Assembly: GCF_024362365.1 (NCBI RefSeq)
Contig: NZ_CP101464.1
Coordinates: forward strand, 1,426,001 to 1,490,000
Source of the DNA: Janibacter sp. CX7
GTDB lineage: Bacteria; Actinomycetota; Actinomycetes; Actinomycetales; Dermatophilaceae
DNA: 64,000 nt
Reading direction: 5' to 3'
Shown: positions 25,550 through 33,504 of the stretch, piece by piece
Numbering within the stretch: position 1 is the first letter of the stretch
Layout: every line of letters begins with the position of its first letter
The notes under the pieces: model-generated
The model's database searches: none
What the model was told of the DNA's origin: nothing
What the model saw: the letters and a program-made list of their open reading frames with translations, nothing else
Translations under genes and position numbers: made by a program

Positions 25550-26358
25550 CCCGCACCGTCCTGCAGCCGTCCGACGAGGAGCTCGCTGCCCGCCTGCTCG
25601 CCGAGCTCAACGCGATGCCGCCGAGCATCGATGTCGAGGCCACGGTGACCGGCGCGCGACGGCACCGCCGACGTGCCGTCGTCGCGACCGCGGGAACGGT
25701 GGCCGGTGGCGTCGCCATCGTCGCCGGCGTCGTGGGGCTGGGCCTGGCCAACATGCCGCGGTCCGACTGGCCTGTCGCCCCCGCCGCGCCCGCCACCATG
25801 AGCGGGTGCACGCTGGCCCCGGCCACCTGCGACCCCGACGTCATCGACGCCTGGGTCGACGAAAAGGTCGTCGGCGGCACGACGACGGTGCACATCGGTG
25901 AGTACGGGCCGTCGCCGACGGGCGACGGCGAGGGCACGACGATGGGCGCCTACGAGTCGCTCGTCACCGTCTACCGCGACCGCTCGGGGTCCAAGCCCCC
26001 CGAGATCGTCGGCGAGATCACCGTCTCGGTCAGCACGAACGTGCAGGCGGACCGCCTCGTGGCGCTCAACAAGAACGAGGGCACGCTGACCGAGCGCGAG
26101 TCGACGTGGCAGGTCGGCGATGAGGAGGTCACGGCCCGCGTCCTCGACATCGACCGCGGCCTGCAGACCGAGGGTGACATCGACCAGCTGTGGATCGTCG
26201 AGGAGGACCAGTCGCACGGTGCCCTGATCGTGTGGGCGTCGAGCTTCAAGGGCGCGGGCCGGTTCGTGCCCAGTGACGGCAGCGGTCCGGGCGTCACCGA
26301 TGCCTCGGTCCAGGACCTCATCACCCGACTGCTCACCGAGCCGCCGGAGCAGGGCTGA
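25546..26358 (+). CDS. Single-pass membrane protein, possible anti-sigma partner
   Basis: Unrecognised protein of 270 residues. A cytoplasmic N-terminal part of about 40 residues (SDEELAARLLAELNAMPPS then a basic HRRR) is followed by one transmembrane helix (about 44-68) and an external domain of about 200 residues with two cysteines (SGCTLAPATCDPD). The start overlaps the sigma-factor stop by 4 nt. Coupling to an ECF-type sigma gene and this topology are usual for anti-sigma factors or sensors, but the N-terminal part shows no ZAS zinc motif. The role is inferred from context. Confidence 0.75.
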   Translation: MTRTVLQPSDEELAARLLAELNAMPPSIDVEATVTGARRHRRRAVVATAGTVAGGVAIVAGVVGLGLANMPRSDWPVAPAAPATMSGCTLAPATCDPDVIDAWVDEKVVGGTTTVHIGEYGPSPTGDGEGTTMGAYESLVTVYRDRSGSKPPEIVGEITVSVSTNVQADRLVALNKNEGTLTERESTWQVGDEEVTARVLDIDRGLQTEGDIDQLWIVEEDQSHGALIVWASSFKGAGRFVPSDGSGPGVTDASVQDLITRLLTEPPEQG

Positions 26359-26415
26359 CCCATGGGTCGCATCCTGCCGCGACGTCCCGTCCGGTGGCAG
26401 GATGCGACCCATGGG
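26359..26415 (+). promoter_or_regulatory. 20-bp perfect inverted repeat covering the next start codon
   Basis: Arms 26359-26378 and 26396-26415 are perfectly complementary around a 17-nt loop. The left arm begins directly after the TGA of the upstream gene. The right arm contains the ATG (26411) of the PH-domain gene. In a readthrough RNA the start codon would be locked in the stem, so the element could be a terminator of the sigma operon, a translation switch or both. No T-tract follows. Confidence 0.6.
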
Positions 26416-26950
26416 CCTCAAGGACAGCCAGCTCTCCGACGGCGAGGAGATCCGCCTCGAGATGCACACGCACTGGAAGGCGCTGATCCAGCCGCTGCTG
26501 ACCCTCGTCGTCCTCGTCGCGGTCGTCGTCGCCGCAGCGATGCTCACGCGGGACTCCGACCAGGCTGGCTGGATCACGCTCGTCGTGGGGGTCGTCGCGT
26601 TCCTGCTCGCCGTCGTCGGGGTGCTCCTACCGCTGTGGCGCTGGCGGTCGACCCACTACGTCTTCACCAACCGCAGGGTGAGCCACCGTTACGGCCTGCT
26701 CACCAAGCACGGTCGCGACATCCCGATCTACCGGATCAACGACGTCGCCGTCGAGAAGGGCCTGCTCGACCGGATGCTCGGCTGCGGCACCCTGATCATC
26801 TCCGACGCGACGGACAAGGCCGGCATGGAGCTGACCGACGTGCCGCACGTCGAGCAGGTCCAGGTCGAGCTGCAGAACCTGCTCTTCGCCGCCGACGACG
26901 GCAGCGACGACGGGGAGTGGCCGCCCACGGAGCCGCGCCGCCGGCGGTGA
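26411..26950 (+). CDS. PH-domain membrane protein
   Basis: Protein of 179 residues. Two transmembrane helices (about 25-45 and 51-75) precede a bacterial PH domain (YVFTNRRVSHRYGLLTKHGRDIPIYRINDVAVEKGLLDRMLGCG is the typical core). It ends in an acidic, Arg-rich tail. Such proteins sit in the membrane with the PH domain in the cytoplasm; their function is generally unknown. The start ATG 26411 lies in the right arm of a long inverted repeat; ATG 26402 (MRPMGLK) in the same frame is an alternative. Neither has a good Shine-Dalgarno box. Confidence 0.85.
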   Translation: MGLKDSQLSDGEEIRLEMHTHWKALIQPLLTLVVLVAVVVAAAMLTRDSDQAGWITLVVGVVAFLLAVVGVLLPLWRWRSTHYVFTNRRVSHRYGLLTKHGRDIPIYRINDVAVEKGLLDRMLGCGTLIISDATDKAGMELTDVPHVEQVQVELQNLLFAADDGSDDGEWPPTEPRRRR

Positions 26951-26973
26951 CCGGCTCCGGCGTCCGGAGCCGG
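26951..26973. terminator. Terminator between the PH-domain and MMPL genes
   Basis: CCGGCTCCGG-CGT-CCGGAGCCGG is a perfect 10-bp stem with a 3-nt loop, immediately after the PH-domain stop and 10 bp from the convergent MMPL stop. Confidence 0.75.
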
Positions 26974-26983
26974 CCGGCAAGAC

Positions 26984-29197
26984 CTACTCGGTGATCCCGA
27001 ACCGCGCGTGGAGGCGCTTCATCCACCGCGGCGCCCACCAGTTCCACTCGCCGAGGACCGACATGGTCGCCGGGACGAGCAGCATGCGCACGAGGGTCGC
27101 GTCGATGACGATCGCCAGCACGAGGGCGACGCCGGTCTCCTTGACGGCCAGGACCCGCGCCAGGACGAAGCCTCCGAAGACGATGCACATGAGCAGCGCG
27201 GCGCTCGTGATGATCTTGCCCGAGCGCTGCAGGCCGAGCCGGACCGCCTCGTTGGTCGAGTGGCCGCGCTCGTGCAGCTCGACGATGCGCGAGAGCAGGA
27301 AGACCTCGTAGTCCATCGACAGCCCGAACCCGAAGGCGAGGACGAGCACCGGGATCGAGACCTCGACCGCCCCGACCGAGTCGTAGCCCAGCAGCCCCTC
27401 GAGGTGGCCGTCCTGGAAGACCCAGACGAGCACGCCGAGCGATGCGCCCAGCGAGACGATGTTCATCAGCAGCGCCTTGATCGGGACGACGACCGAGCCG
27501 GTCATGAGGAAGAGCAGGACGAAGGTCGCGAGCACGACCGTGCCGATGGCCAGCGGTGCCGTGTCGGCGATCGAGCCGGTGAAGTCGGCGAGGTCGGCTG
27601 CCTGGCCGCCGACCTTGGCGTCGAAGGGGGGACGCTCCTCGTGCAGGTGCGTCACCAGGTCGCGCGTGCCGGGCCCGAGCGGACCGTCGGACGTGCGCAG
27701 GTCGACGCTGCGGACCGTCTGCCCGTCGAGCGTGCCGATGGTGACCACCTCGGCGGACTCGACACCGGGGAGGTCGCGGGCATCCCCCTTCGCCCAGTCC
27801 TTGACCTCGTCCGCCTCCGCCGTGGTCACGACCTGCAGGTCCGGGGAGGCGAGGAGGGGGTAGTCGCGTCCGAGGTCCTCGAAGAAGGTGCGCTGCTCGT
27901 TGTCGGCCGGGAGCAGCTCGACACCCGAGGAGGTGACCTCCATGCGGGTGGCGGGCAGGGCCATGGCGACGAGTGCGGCGAGGACGAGACCGACGACGAG
28001 CCACGGGGCGCGCTGCACACCGCCGGCGAGCGAGGCGAAGACGCCGGTGTCGGAGGTGCGGTCGGTGCGGCCACGCAGCAGGCGGCGGGCCGACAGGGCA
28101 CAGATCGCGGGCACGAGGGTGACGGCCACCAGCAGGCAGAGGACGACGACCGAGACGCCCGCGGCGCCTGCCGCCTGCATGAAGACGGTGGGGAAGAAGA
28201 GCAGACCGGACAGCGCGATGGCCACGGTGACCGCTGAGAAGACGACCGTGCGTCCGGCGCGGTCCACGGTGCGCCCGGTGGCCTCGACCACGAGCTCGCG
28301 CGCGTCCGCGCCGAGCGGTTGGCCGTCGAGGAGGTCGCGCATCTCCTCGCGAAACCGGGAGACGACGAGCAGCCCGTAGTCGATGCACAGGCCCAGCCCC
28401 AGCACGCTCACGATGTTGACGACGGTCGCGTCGAGGTCGATGAGGTGGGAGAAGCCCCACAACGAGGCGAGGGCGCCCCCGATCGAGGCGATGGCTCCGG
28501 CGATCGGGATGCCCGCGGCGAGGAAGCCACCGAAGACGAGGACCATGACGATGAAGGAGATCGGCAGGGCCATGCCCTCGCCGACCTTCATGTCGGTCCC
28601 GACCTGGCCGACGACCTCGTCGACGAGGTCGGCGACGCTCCCGCGCTGGCTGCTCGTGCCCTGGGAGCCGAGGACGACCTGGTCGAGCTGGACGTCGACG
28701 TCGCGTCGCACCTTCGCCAGCTCGTCGTCGTTCAGGGTGCTGTCGTACTCGACGACGGTGAGGAACCCGTAGCGGCGGTCTCCGGGCTCGTCGACGACGA
28801 GCGGCTCGGCACGGGGGTTCTTGACGCCGCCGTCGAGGACGAGCGGGTTGACGACCGAGGCGACCCCGTCCATTTCGTGGATCCGGCGGAGGGGCTCGGC
28901 GACGCCACGGCGGACGAAGGGGTCGGTGGCCGGCGACCCCGAGACCATGAGGGTGTCGCTGGCCAGCTCGCTACCGCCGGAGTCCGTGATGAGGTCCCGG
29001 GCTTCTTGGGCCTCGCCGGGTGTGGTCATCTCGCCGCTGTGCAGCCGGTCGAAGAGACCTTCGCCGGTGACCCCGCCGAGCGCGAGCGCGAAGAAGGCCG
29101 CGACGAGTGCGACCCAGGCCCCGACGATCGCCCACGGGTGCCTGGCCGTGCCGGAGCCGAGTCGGTGCAGGAGGGTGCGGCGGTCTCGGCTGGTCAC
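26984..29197 (-). CDS. MMPL-family (RND) membrane transporter
   Basis: Transporter of 737 residues with the RND layout of two repeats: TM1 near 20-42, an external domain, a helix bundle (ISFIVMVLVFGGFLAAGIPIA, NIVSVLGLGLCIDYGLLVVSRFREE), TM7 (about 385-410), a second external domain and a second bundle (VLVLAFGFGLSMDYEVFLLSRIVELHERG). The CIDYGLLVVSR and SMDYEVFLLSR motifs carry the aspartates used for proton coupling. MmpL proteins export lipids and other hydrophobic molecules. The start is GTG 29197, since upstream sequence in the same frame is not membrane-like. It diverges from two condensation-domain acyltransferases, echoing mycobacterial mmpL-papA pairs. Confidence 0.9.
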   Translation of the reverse strand: MTSRDRRTLLHRLGSGTARHPWAIVGAWVALVAAFFALALGGVTGEGLFDRLHSGEMTTPGEAQEARDLITDSGGSELASDTLMVSGSPATDPFVRRGVAEPLRRIHEMDGVASVVNPLVLDGGVKNPRAEPLVVDEPGDRRYGFLTVVEYDSTLNDDELAKVRRDVDVQLDQVVLGSQGTSSQRGSVADLVDEVVGQVGTDMKVGEGMALPISFIVMVLVFGGFLAAGIPIAGAIASIGGALASLWGFSHLIDLDATVVNIVSVLGLGLCIDYGLLVVSRFREEMRDLLDGQPLGADARELVVEATGRTVDRAGRTVVFSAVTVAIALSGLLFFPTVFMQAAGAAGVSVVVLCLLVAVTLVPAICALSARRLLRGRTDRTSDTGVFASLAGGVQRAPWLVVGLVLAALVAMALPATRMEVTSSGVELLPADNEQRTFFEDLGRDYPLLASPDLQVVTTAEADEVKDWAKGDARDLPGVESAEVVTIGTLDGQTVRSVDLRTSDGPLGPGTRDLVTHLHEERPPFDAKVGGQAADLADFTGSIADTAPLAIGTVVLATFVLLFLMTGSVVVPIKALLMNIVSLGASLGVLVWVFQDGHLEGLLGYDSVGAVEVSIPVLVLAFGFGLSMDYEVFLLSRIVELHERGHSTNEAVRLGLQRSGKIITSAALLMCIVFGGFVLARVLAVKETGVALVLAIVIDATLVRMLLVPATMSVLGEWNWWAPRWMKRLHARFGITE

Positions 29198-29262
29198 CGG
29201 GTCAGCCTGCCACCCGGGCGAGCCCCGGGCGTCCCGGCGGCCGGCCTTGCTCACGATGTGGC

Positions 29263-29291
29263 GCGGATCCGTTGCGGCACAAGCGGATTCG
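29263..29291. promoter_or_regulatory. Two half-palindromic boxes in the MMPL/acyltransferase divergent region
   Basis: GCGGATCCG (29263-29271) and GCGGATTCG (29283-29291) are near-identical and start 20 bp apart, two helical turns. Each contains the (near-)palindrome CGGAT(C/T)CG. They lie in the 192-bp spacer between the divergent exporter and acyltransferase genes, as expected for sites of a shared regulator. No regulator gene is adjacent. Confidence 0.45.
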
Positions 29292-29389
29292 CGACGCCGA
29301 GGGAGGTCCAGATCACACCGGGAGCGGTCGCGAGACCTGCGCTCCGCTGCGACGCTTGCACCGCACCTCACCGACCCCAGGAGGCCTGC

Positions 29390-30751
29390 ATGATCCCCTG
29401 CACGCTGGCCGACCAGGAGCTGCGAGGCGGTGACGTCACCCGCTGGGAGCTCGACGTCACGACGCTCGCACGCTGGAGCGAGCAACCCACCGACCCGCGT
29501 CCCGCGAGCTTCGACCAGCAGGGCCGACTGCGCGAGGACCCGGACGGCACGGCCCCCTGGTCGGCGTGGATCGGGTTCTCGGTGCTGCTCCCGGACGCGA
29601 CGCCGGAGAGCGTGCGCGCCACCCTGACCGCTTGGGTGCGACAGCACGAGTCACTGCGCAGCCGTCTCACCCTCGACGACGGCAGCATCCGTCGGCGGAC
29701 CCTGCCGGCCGACGCCGTCGACGTCACCGCGACCGCGCTCGGCGACCACGACGAGGAGGCACTGCGCGCGCTCCTCGTCGACGAGTTCCACACCCGGTGC
29801 CGCCCGAGCGCGGCGCCGGCCTTCGCCATCTTCACCGTCGAGGTCGACGGCGGCCACGTCCTGCACGGCGCCTTCGACCACATCACCTTCGACGGGTTGT
29901 CGGCCTACGCCGCGGTCGGCGCCCTGGCCGGACTGCACACCGCGATCGTCGCCGACCTGCACGAGCCGCACACCTCCCCGAGCCACGTCGAGACGACGAT
30001 GCTCGAGCGTGCCGTCGGTGACGGGCTGGGCGACGACGACGCGCGCCTGCGACCGTGGCGGGACTTCCTCGCCGGGGGGTCGGTGCCGGGTGCCCCCGCT
30101 GCGTCCGGGATCGACCCCGAGGGCCGCTACGAGCACGACCTCGTGCGCCACGACATCTGCGACGGCGACGTCGCTGCCACCCTCGACCTGCTCTACGCCG
30201 CCGAGGGCATCCCGACCGGCATGCTCTGGACCGCGCTGCTCATGCAGGCGATGGGCGACGAGGTGCACGTGATGGTCTCCACCCACGGGCGGCCCTCCGC
30301 CTTGTGGACCGAGTCGGTCGGGTGGTTCGCGGGGGTCGCCCCCTTCGGCCTGAGGATGCCGTCGGGCGCCTCCTCCCGCGACTGGGTCCTTGCCGCCGTC
30401 GACAGGTGGCGCGCGTCCGCGCCGGCCGCAGCGCTCCCGCTCGGCCTCGTCCACAGGGTGCTCGACGTGCCGGTCGCCCCCCAGGTCGTGCTGTCGACGA
30501 TCGACGGGTCACGGGTCGAGGGGCACGAGTGGTGGCGACCGCTCGAGGCGGGGATCCTGCTCGGCGACGTCCCGCCGAGCAGCCAGACCCATCTGTGGCT
30601 GACGATCCTGCCCGAGGGCGTCAGCCTCGTCACCCGGCTGCCGCTCGCCCCGGGCAGCCGCGACTGGCTCGACGGCGTCGCCGCACGCCTCGCCCGGCTC
30701 GTCGAGGTCGAGACATCCGCCCCCTTCGTCCACCAGGAGCTGTCCGCATGA
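29390..30751 (+). CDS. Condensation-domain acyltransferase (PapA-like), first copy
   Basis: Protein of 453 residues consisting of a single condensation/acyltransferase fold, as in NRPS C domains, PapA proteins and wax-ester synthases. The active-site motif HHxxxDG appears as DHITFDG (D163-G169): the second, catalytic His and the Asp-Gly are kept and the first His is replaced by Asp. No carrier-protein, adenylation or membrane domain is visible. The start is ATG 29390 after AGGAGG. It overlaps the second acyltransferase by 4 nt (ATGA) and diverges from the MMPL exporter. Esterification or amidation of an exported lipid is inferred from context. Confidence 0.85.
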   Translation: MIPCTLADQELRGGDVTRWELDVTTLARWSEQPTDPRPASFDQQGRLREDPDGTAPWSAWIGFSVLLPDATPESVRATLTAWVRQHESLRSRLTLDDGSIRRRTLPADAVDVTATALGDHDEEALRALLVDEFHTRCRPSAAPAFAIFTVEVDGGHVLHGAFDHITFDGLSAYAAVGALAGLHTAIVADLHEPHTSPSHVETTMLERAVGDGLGDDDARLRPWRDFLAGGSVPGAPAASGIDPEGRYEHDLVRHDICDGDVAATLDLLYAAEGIPTGMLWTALLMQAMGDEVHVMVSTHGRPSALWTESVGWFAGVAPFGLRMPSGASSRDWVLAAVDRWRASAPAAALPLGLVHRVLDVPVAPQVVLSTIDGSRVEGHEWWRPLEAGILLGDVPPSSQTHLWLTILPEGVSLVTRLPLAPGSRDWLDGVAARLARLVEVETSAPFVHQELSA

Positions 30752-32139
30752 TCAAGATGCAGCGCATCACCGACCGCGAGACGGTCGGCGGCGAGTACCT
30801 CTCCTTCGTGCCGACCGCCGGGATGGAGCGTGCGATCGCCACGGCGACGCCGGGGGACCGGCAGCCCTCGTACATGCAGGCGGCGCACCTCGACCTGCGC
30901 TCCGACACGAGCGAGACCGGCGAGCAGGACGACATCTGGCTCGGCTTCACCTACCGGATCCCCGGGCGCCTCGACGCCGACGCCCTCGCGCGCACGATCA
31001 CGCGGTGGGTGCGTCGGCACGGCGTCATGCGCGGGTGGTTCACCCGGGACGAGCAGCGCCCGACCGGCTGGGCCCGGGTCGACCTCGCGCCGGAGGACAT
31101 CGCCTTCGAGCCCCGGAGCGAAGGGAGTGTGGCCGCGGCGGACGTCAATGCGCGGGTGAGCGACGACTTCCGGGCCGGCTGCAACCCGCTGGGCCGCATC
31201 GGCTACTGCTTCCGGGCCGTCGTCGCCGAGGACGAGACGGTCCTCTACCTCGGGCTCGACCACAGCTACACCGACGGGTTCTCCTTCTTCCTCGTCTTCT
31301 TCGAGCTCGACGCGATCTACCGCGAGGAGACCGGGGGAGAGGCGATCGAGCTGCCGCCGGTCGGTGACTTCATGGACTTCGCGCAGGCCGAGCGCGAGCG
31401 CACCGCCGACATCGACCTGACCCACCCCGCGCTCGCGGCCTGGGCCGGCTTCTGGTTCGCCGGCGACGAGGAGCTGGGCCGCTTCCCGCTGCCCCTGGGC
31501 ACGACTGCGGACCAGCCCGTGGAGCTCGAGCGCTACCACGAGCCGCTGCTCACCGGGGAGGAGGCCGAGGCCCTCGACCTCGTCGCCGAGCGGCTCGGCG
31601 CGCGCACCACCCAGCTCGTCTACGCCGCGGTCGGGGTGGCCGCGCGCGAGCTGGGCGGGGCGCAGAGCCTGCGCTTCCTCAACCCCGTGCACACCCGCGA
31701 CGCCCCGGAGTGGCTGCTCGCCGCCGGGTGGTTCATCAACGTCATGCCGGTGCACGTCGACGTGGCCGAGGGAGACCTCGTCGAGGTGGCCGGACGCGTC
31801 CGGCAGTCCTTCCGTGAGGCGCGCGGGGCGTCCGCGCTGCCGGCGCGGAAGGTCTACGACGTCGTCGAGCAGACCCTCGGCACAAAGCTCTCGCAGGTCG
31901 GGGAGCGCTTCATGCTGTCGTACATGGACCTGCGTCACCTGCCCGGCGCGGCGACGTGGGGCGACGCCGACGCGGTGCTCGTCTCGCGCGGGGGCCGGGA
32001 CAGCAATGTCACCGCCTGGGTCATGCGGGAGGCGTCGGCGATGCACGTGCTCGCCCTGCTGCCCGGTACGCCCGAGGCCGAGGAGAGCGTGCAGCGCCTC
32101 TTCGCCCGGGCCGGCGAGCATCTGCGCGCCCTGCTCTGA
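30748..32139 (+). CDS. Condensation-domain acyltransferase (PapA-like), second copy
   Basis: Protein of 463 residues with the same fold as its upstream neighbour but low identity by eye. Its motif is DHSYTDG (D171-G177), again with Asp in place of the first His. The C-domain entry region (FTYRIPGRLDADALARTITRWVRRHGVMRG) and the late LNPVHTRDAPEWLLAAGWFINVMPV segment (bridge region) are visible. ATG 30748 overlaps the upstream stop. The two genes may encode enzymes acting in sequence on one scaffold. Substrates cannot be read from sequence. Confidence 0.85.
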   Translation: MIKMQRITDRETVGGEYLSFVPTAGMERAIATATPGDRQPSYMQAAHLDLRSDTSETGEQDDIWLGFTYRIPGRLDADALARTITRWVRRHGVMRGWFTRDEQRPTGWARVDLAPEDIAFEPRSEGSVAAADVNARVSDDFRAGCNPLGRIGYCFRAVVAEDETVLYLGLDHSYTDGFSFFLVFFELDAIYREETGGEAIELPPVGDFMDFAQAERERTADIDLTHPALAAWAGFWFAGDEELGRFPLPLGTTADQPVELERYHEPLLTGEEAEALDLVAERLGARTTQLVYAAVGVAARELGGAQSLRFLNPVHTRDAPEWLLAAGWFINVMPVHVDVAEGDLVEVAGRVRQSFREARGASALPARKVYDVVEQTLGTKLSQVGERFMLSYMDLRHLPGAATWGDADAVLVSRGGRDSNVTAWVMREASAMHVLALLPGTPEAEESVQRLFARAGEHLRALL

Positions 32140-32167
32140 CGACCTCCACGGGGGCCGAGCCCAGCAG

Positions 32168-32191
32168 GTGTTGTCAGCGGGGGAGCGGGTA
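32168..32191 (+). promoter_or_regulatory. SigB/SigF-type promoter of the ATP-grasp operon
   Basis: GTGT (32168-32171), 15 bp, then GGGTA (32187-32191), with the ATG 10 nt further. It matches GNNT-N14/16-GGGTA, the pattern described for Streptomyces SigB and close to mycobacterial SigF promoters. The 10-nt distance to the ATG matches that of the flavodoxin gene promoter at 40.4 kb. Confidence 0.6.
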
Positions 32192-32201
32192 GTGCCCGTG
32201 C

Positions 32202-33500
32202 ATGAACACACACGTCTTCGTCCTCGGCCTGACCGACCGACAGCGGGAGGAGCTCGACACCGTCCGGGAGGACGGGCCGCTCGAGTTCCACGGCCTGCTC
32301 GACCACGAGGCGCTCGTGGAGACGGAGGAGATCGACTTCGACGCGTTGCTGGAGCGCTCCCGCGCCGAGCTCGACGCCTTCGACGGCAGCGTCGATGCGA
32401 TCGTCACCCACTGGGACTTCCCGACCTCCGTCCTCGGGCCCGTCCTGGCGACCGAGCGTGGGCTGCCCGCCCCGTCCCTCACGAGCCTGCTCAAGTGCGA
32501 GCACAAGTACTGGAGCCGACTGGAGCAGCGTCGGTGCGTCCCGGAGGTCGTGCCCGGCTTCGTCGCCTTCGACCCCTTCACCGACGACGTGGCCGAGCAG
32601 ATCGACCTCGACTTCCCGTACTGGGTCAAGCCGATCAAGGGACACTCGTCCAGCCTCGGCTTCGAGATCCGCAGCGAGGAGGACCTCGAGGAGGCGCTGG
32701 AGGAGATCCGCGCCGACATCACCGACGTCGGCGACGCCTTCGAGCAGGTGCTCGGGCGCGTCGACCTGCCGCAGGAGCTGCGCGACCTCGGCGGCTCGGC
32801 CTGCCTCGCCGAGGAGATCATCCGGGGGACCCAGTTCGCCCCCGAGGGCAGCGTCTCGCGCGGGCAGTACGCCGTGCACGGCGTCGTCGACATGCACAAG
32901 AGGGACAACGGCGTGAGCATCGAGCGGATCGACTACCCGGCGGCCACCGTCCCCGACCACGTCCAGCAGCAGGCCATCGACGTGACCGGGCGGCTCCTCG
33001 AGCACATCGGCTTCGACGACGGCTGCTTCAACTCCGAGTTCATGTGGGACGAGGAGCGCGAGCAGCTGCGTCTCATCGAGGTCAACACGCGCATCTCGCA
33101 GTCGCACAGCGAGCTCTTCGCGCTCGTCGACGGTCGGTCCAACCACCAGGTCGCCGTCGACGTCGCCCTCGGTCACGCACCGCGGATGCCCGAGGGTGGC
33201 GGCGAGTACGCCGTCTCGGCCCAGTACTACATGGCGCACGACCACGACGCGATCGTGCGCTCCGTGCCCGACGAGCAGGCCCTGCGGCAGGTCAGCGAGA
33301 AGTACCCCGGGACGGTCGTCGACCTACGCCTCACCCCGGGGGACCGGCTCTCCGACCAACCGCACCAGGACTCCTACCGCTACATGCTCGCCTTCGTCTA
33401 TCTCGGCGCACCCGACCGTGAGAGCCTGCAGGAGCGGATCGACGACATCGAGCAGCGACTCCGGCCTGAGCTGGAGGACTGCAACGAGAGGAGTGCATGA
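32202..33500 (+). CDS. ATP-grasp domain protein
   Basis: Protein of 432 residues in the ATP-grasp superfamily, whose members join a carboxylate to an amine, thiol or other nucleophile through an acyl phosphate. The ATP-binding part runs from about 130 (FPYWVKPIKGHSSSLGF) to about 310 (FNSEFMWDEEREQLRLIEVNTRISQSH, with metal-binding Glu/Asn). The C-terminal region DRLSDQPHQDSYRYML is lysine-poor and of unknown role. The substrate is unknown. It is the first gene of a run of four with gaps of 4, 15 and 34 nt: hydrolase, FAD-Rieske protein, catalase. A SigB/SigF-type promoter lies just upstream and no good Shine-Dalgarno is seen. Confidence 0.85.
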   Translation: MNTHVFVLGLTDRQREELDTVREDGPLEFHGLLDHEALVETEEIDFDALLERSRAELDAFDGSVDAIVTHWDFPTSVLGPVLATERGLPAPSLTSLLKCEHKYWSRLEQRRCVPEVVPGFVAFDPFTDDVAEQIDLDFPYWVKPIKGHSSSLGFEIRSEEDLEEALEEIRADITDVGDAFEQVLGRVDLPQELRDLGGSACLAEEIIRGTQFAPEGSVSRGQYAVHGVVDMHKRDNGVSIERIDYPAATVPDHVQQQAIDVTGRLLEHIGFDDGCFNSEFMWDEEREQLRLIEVNTRISQSHSELFALVDGRSNHQVAVDVALGHAPRMPEGGGEYAVSAQYYMAHDHDAIVRSVPDEQALRQVSEKYPGTVVDLRLTPGDRLSDQPHQDSYRYMLAFVYLGAPDRESLQERIDDIEQRLRPELEDCNERSA

Positions 33501-33504
33501 CCGT

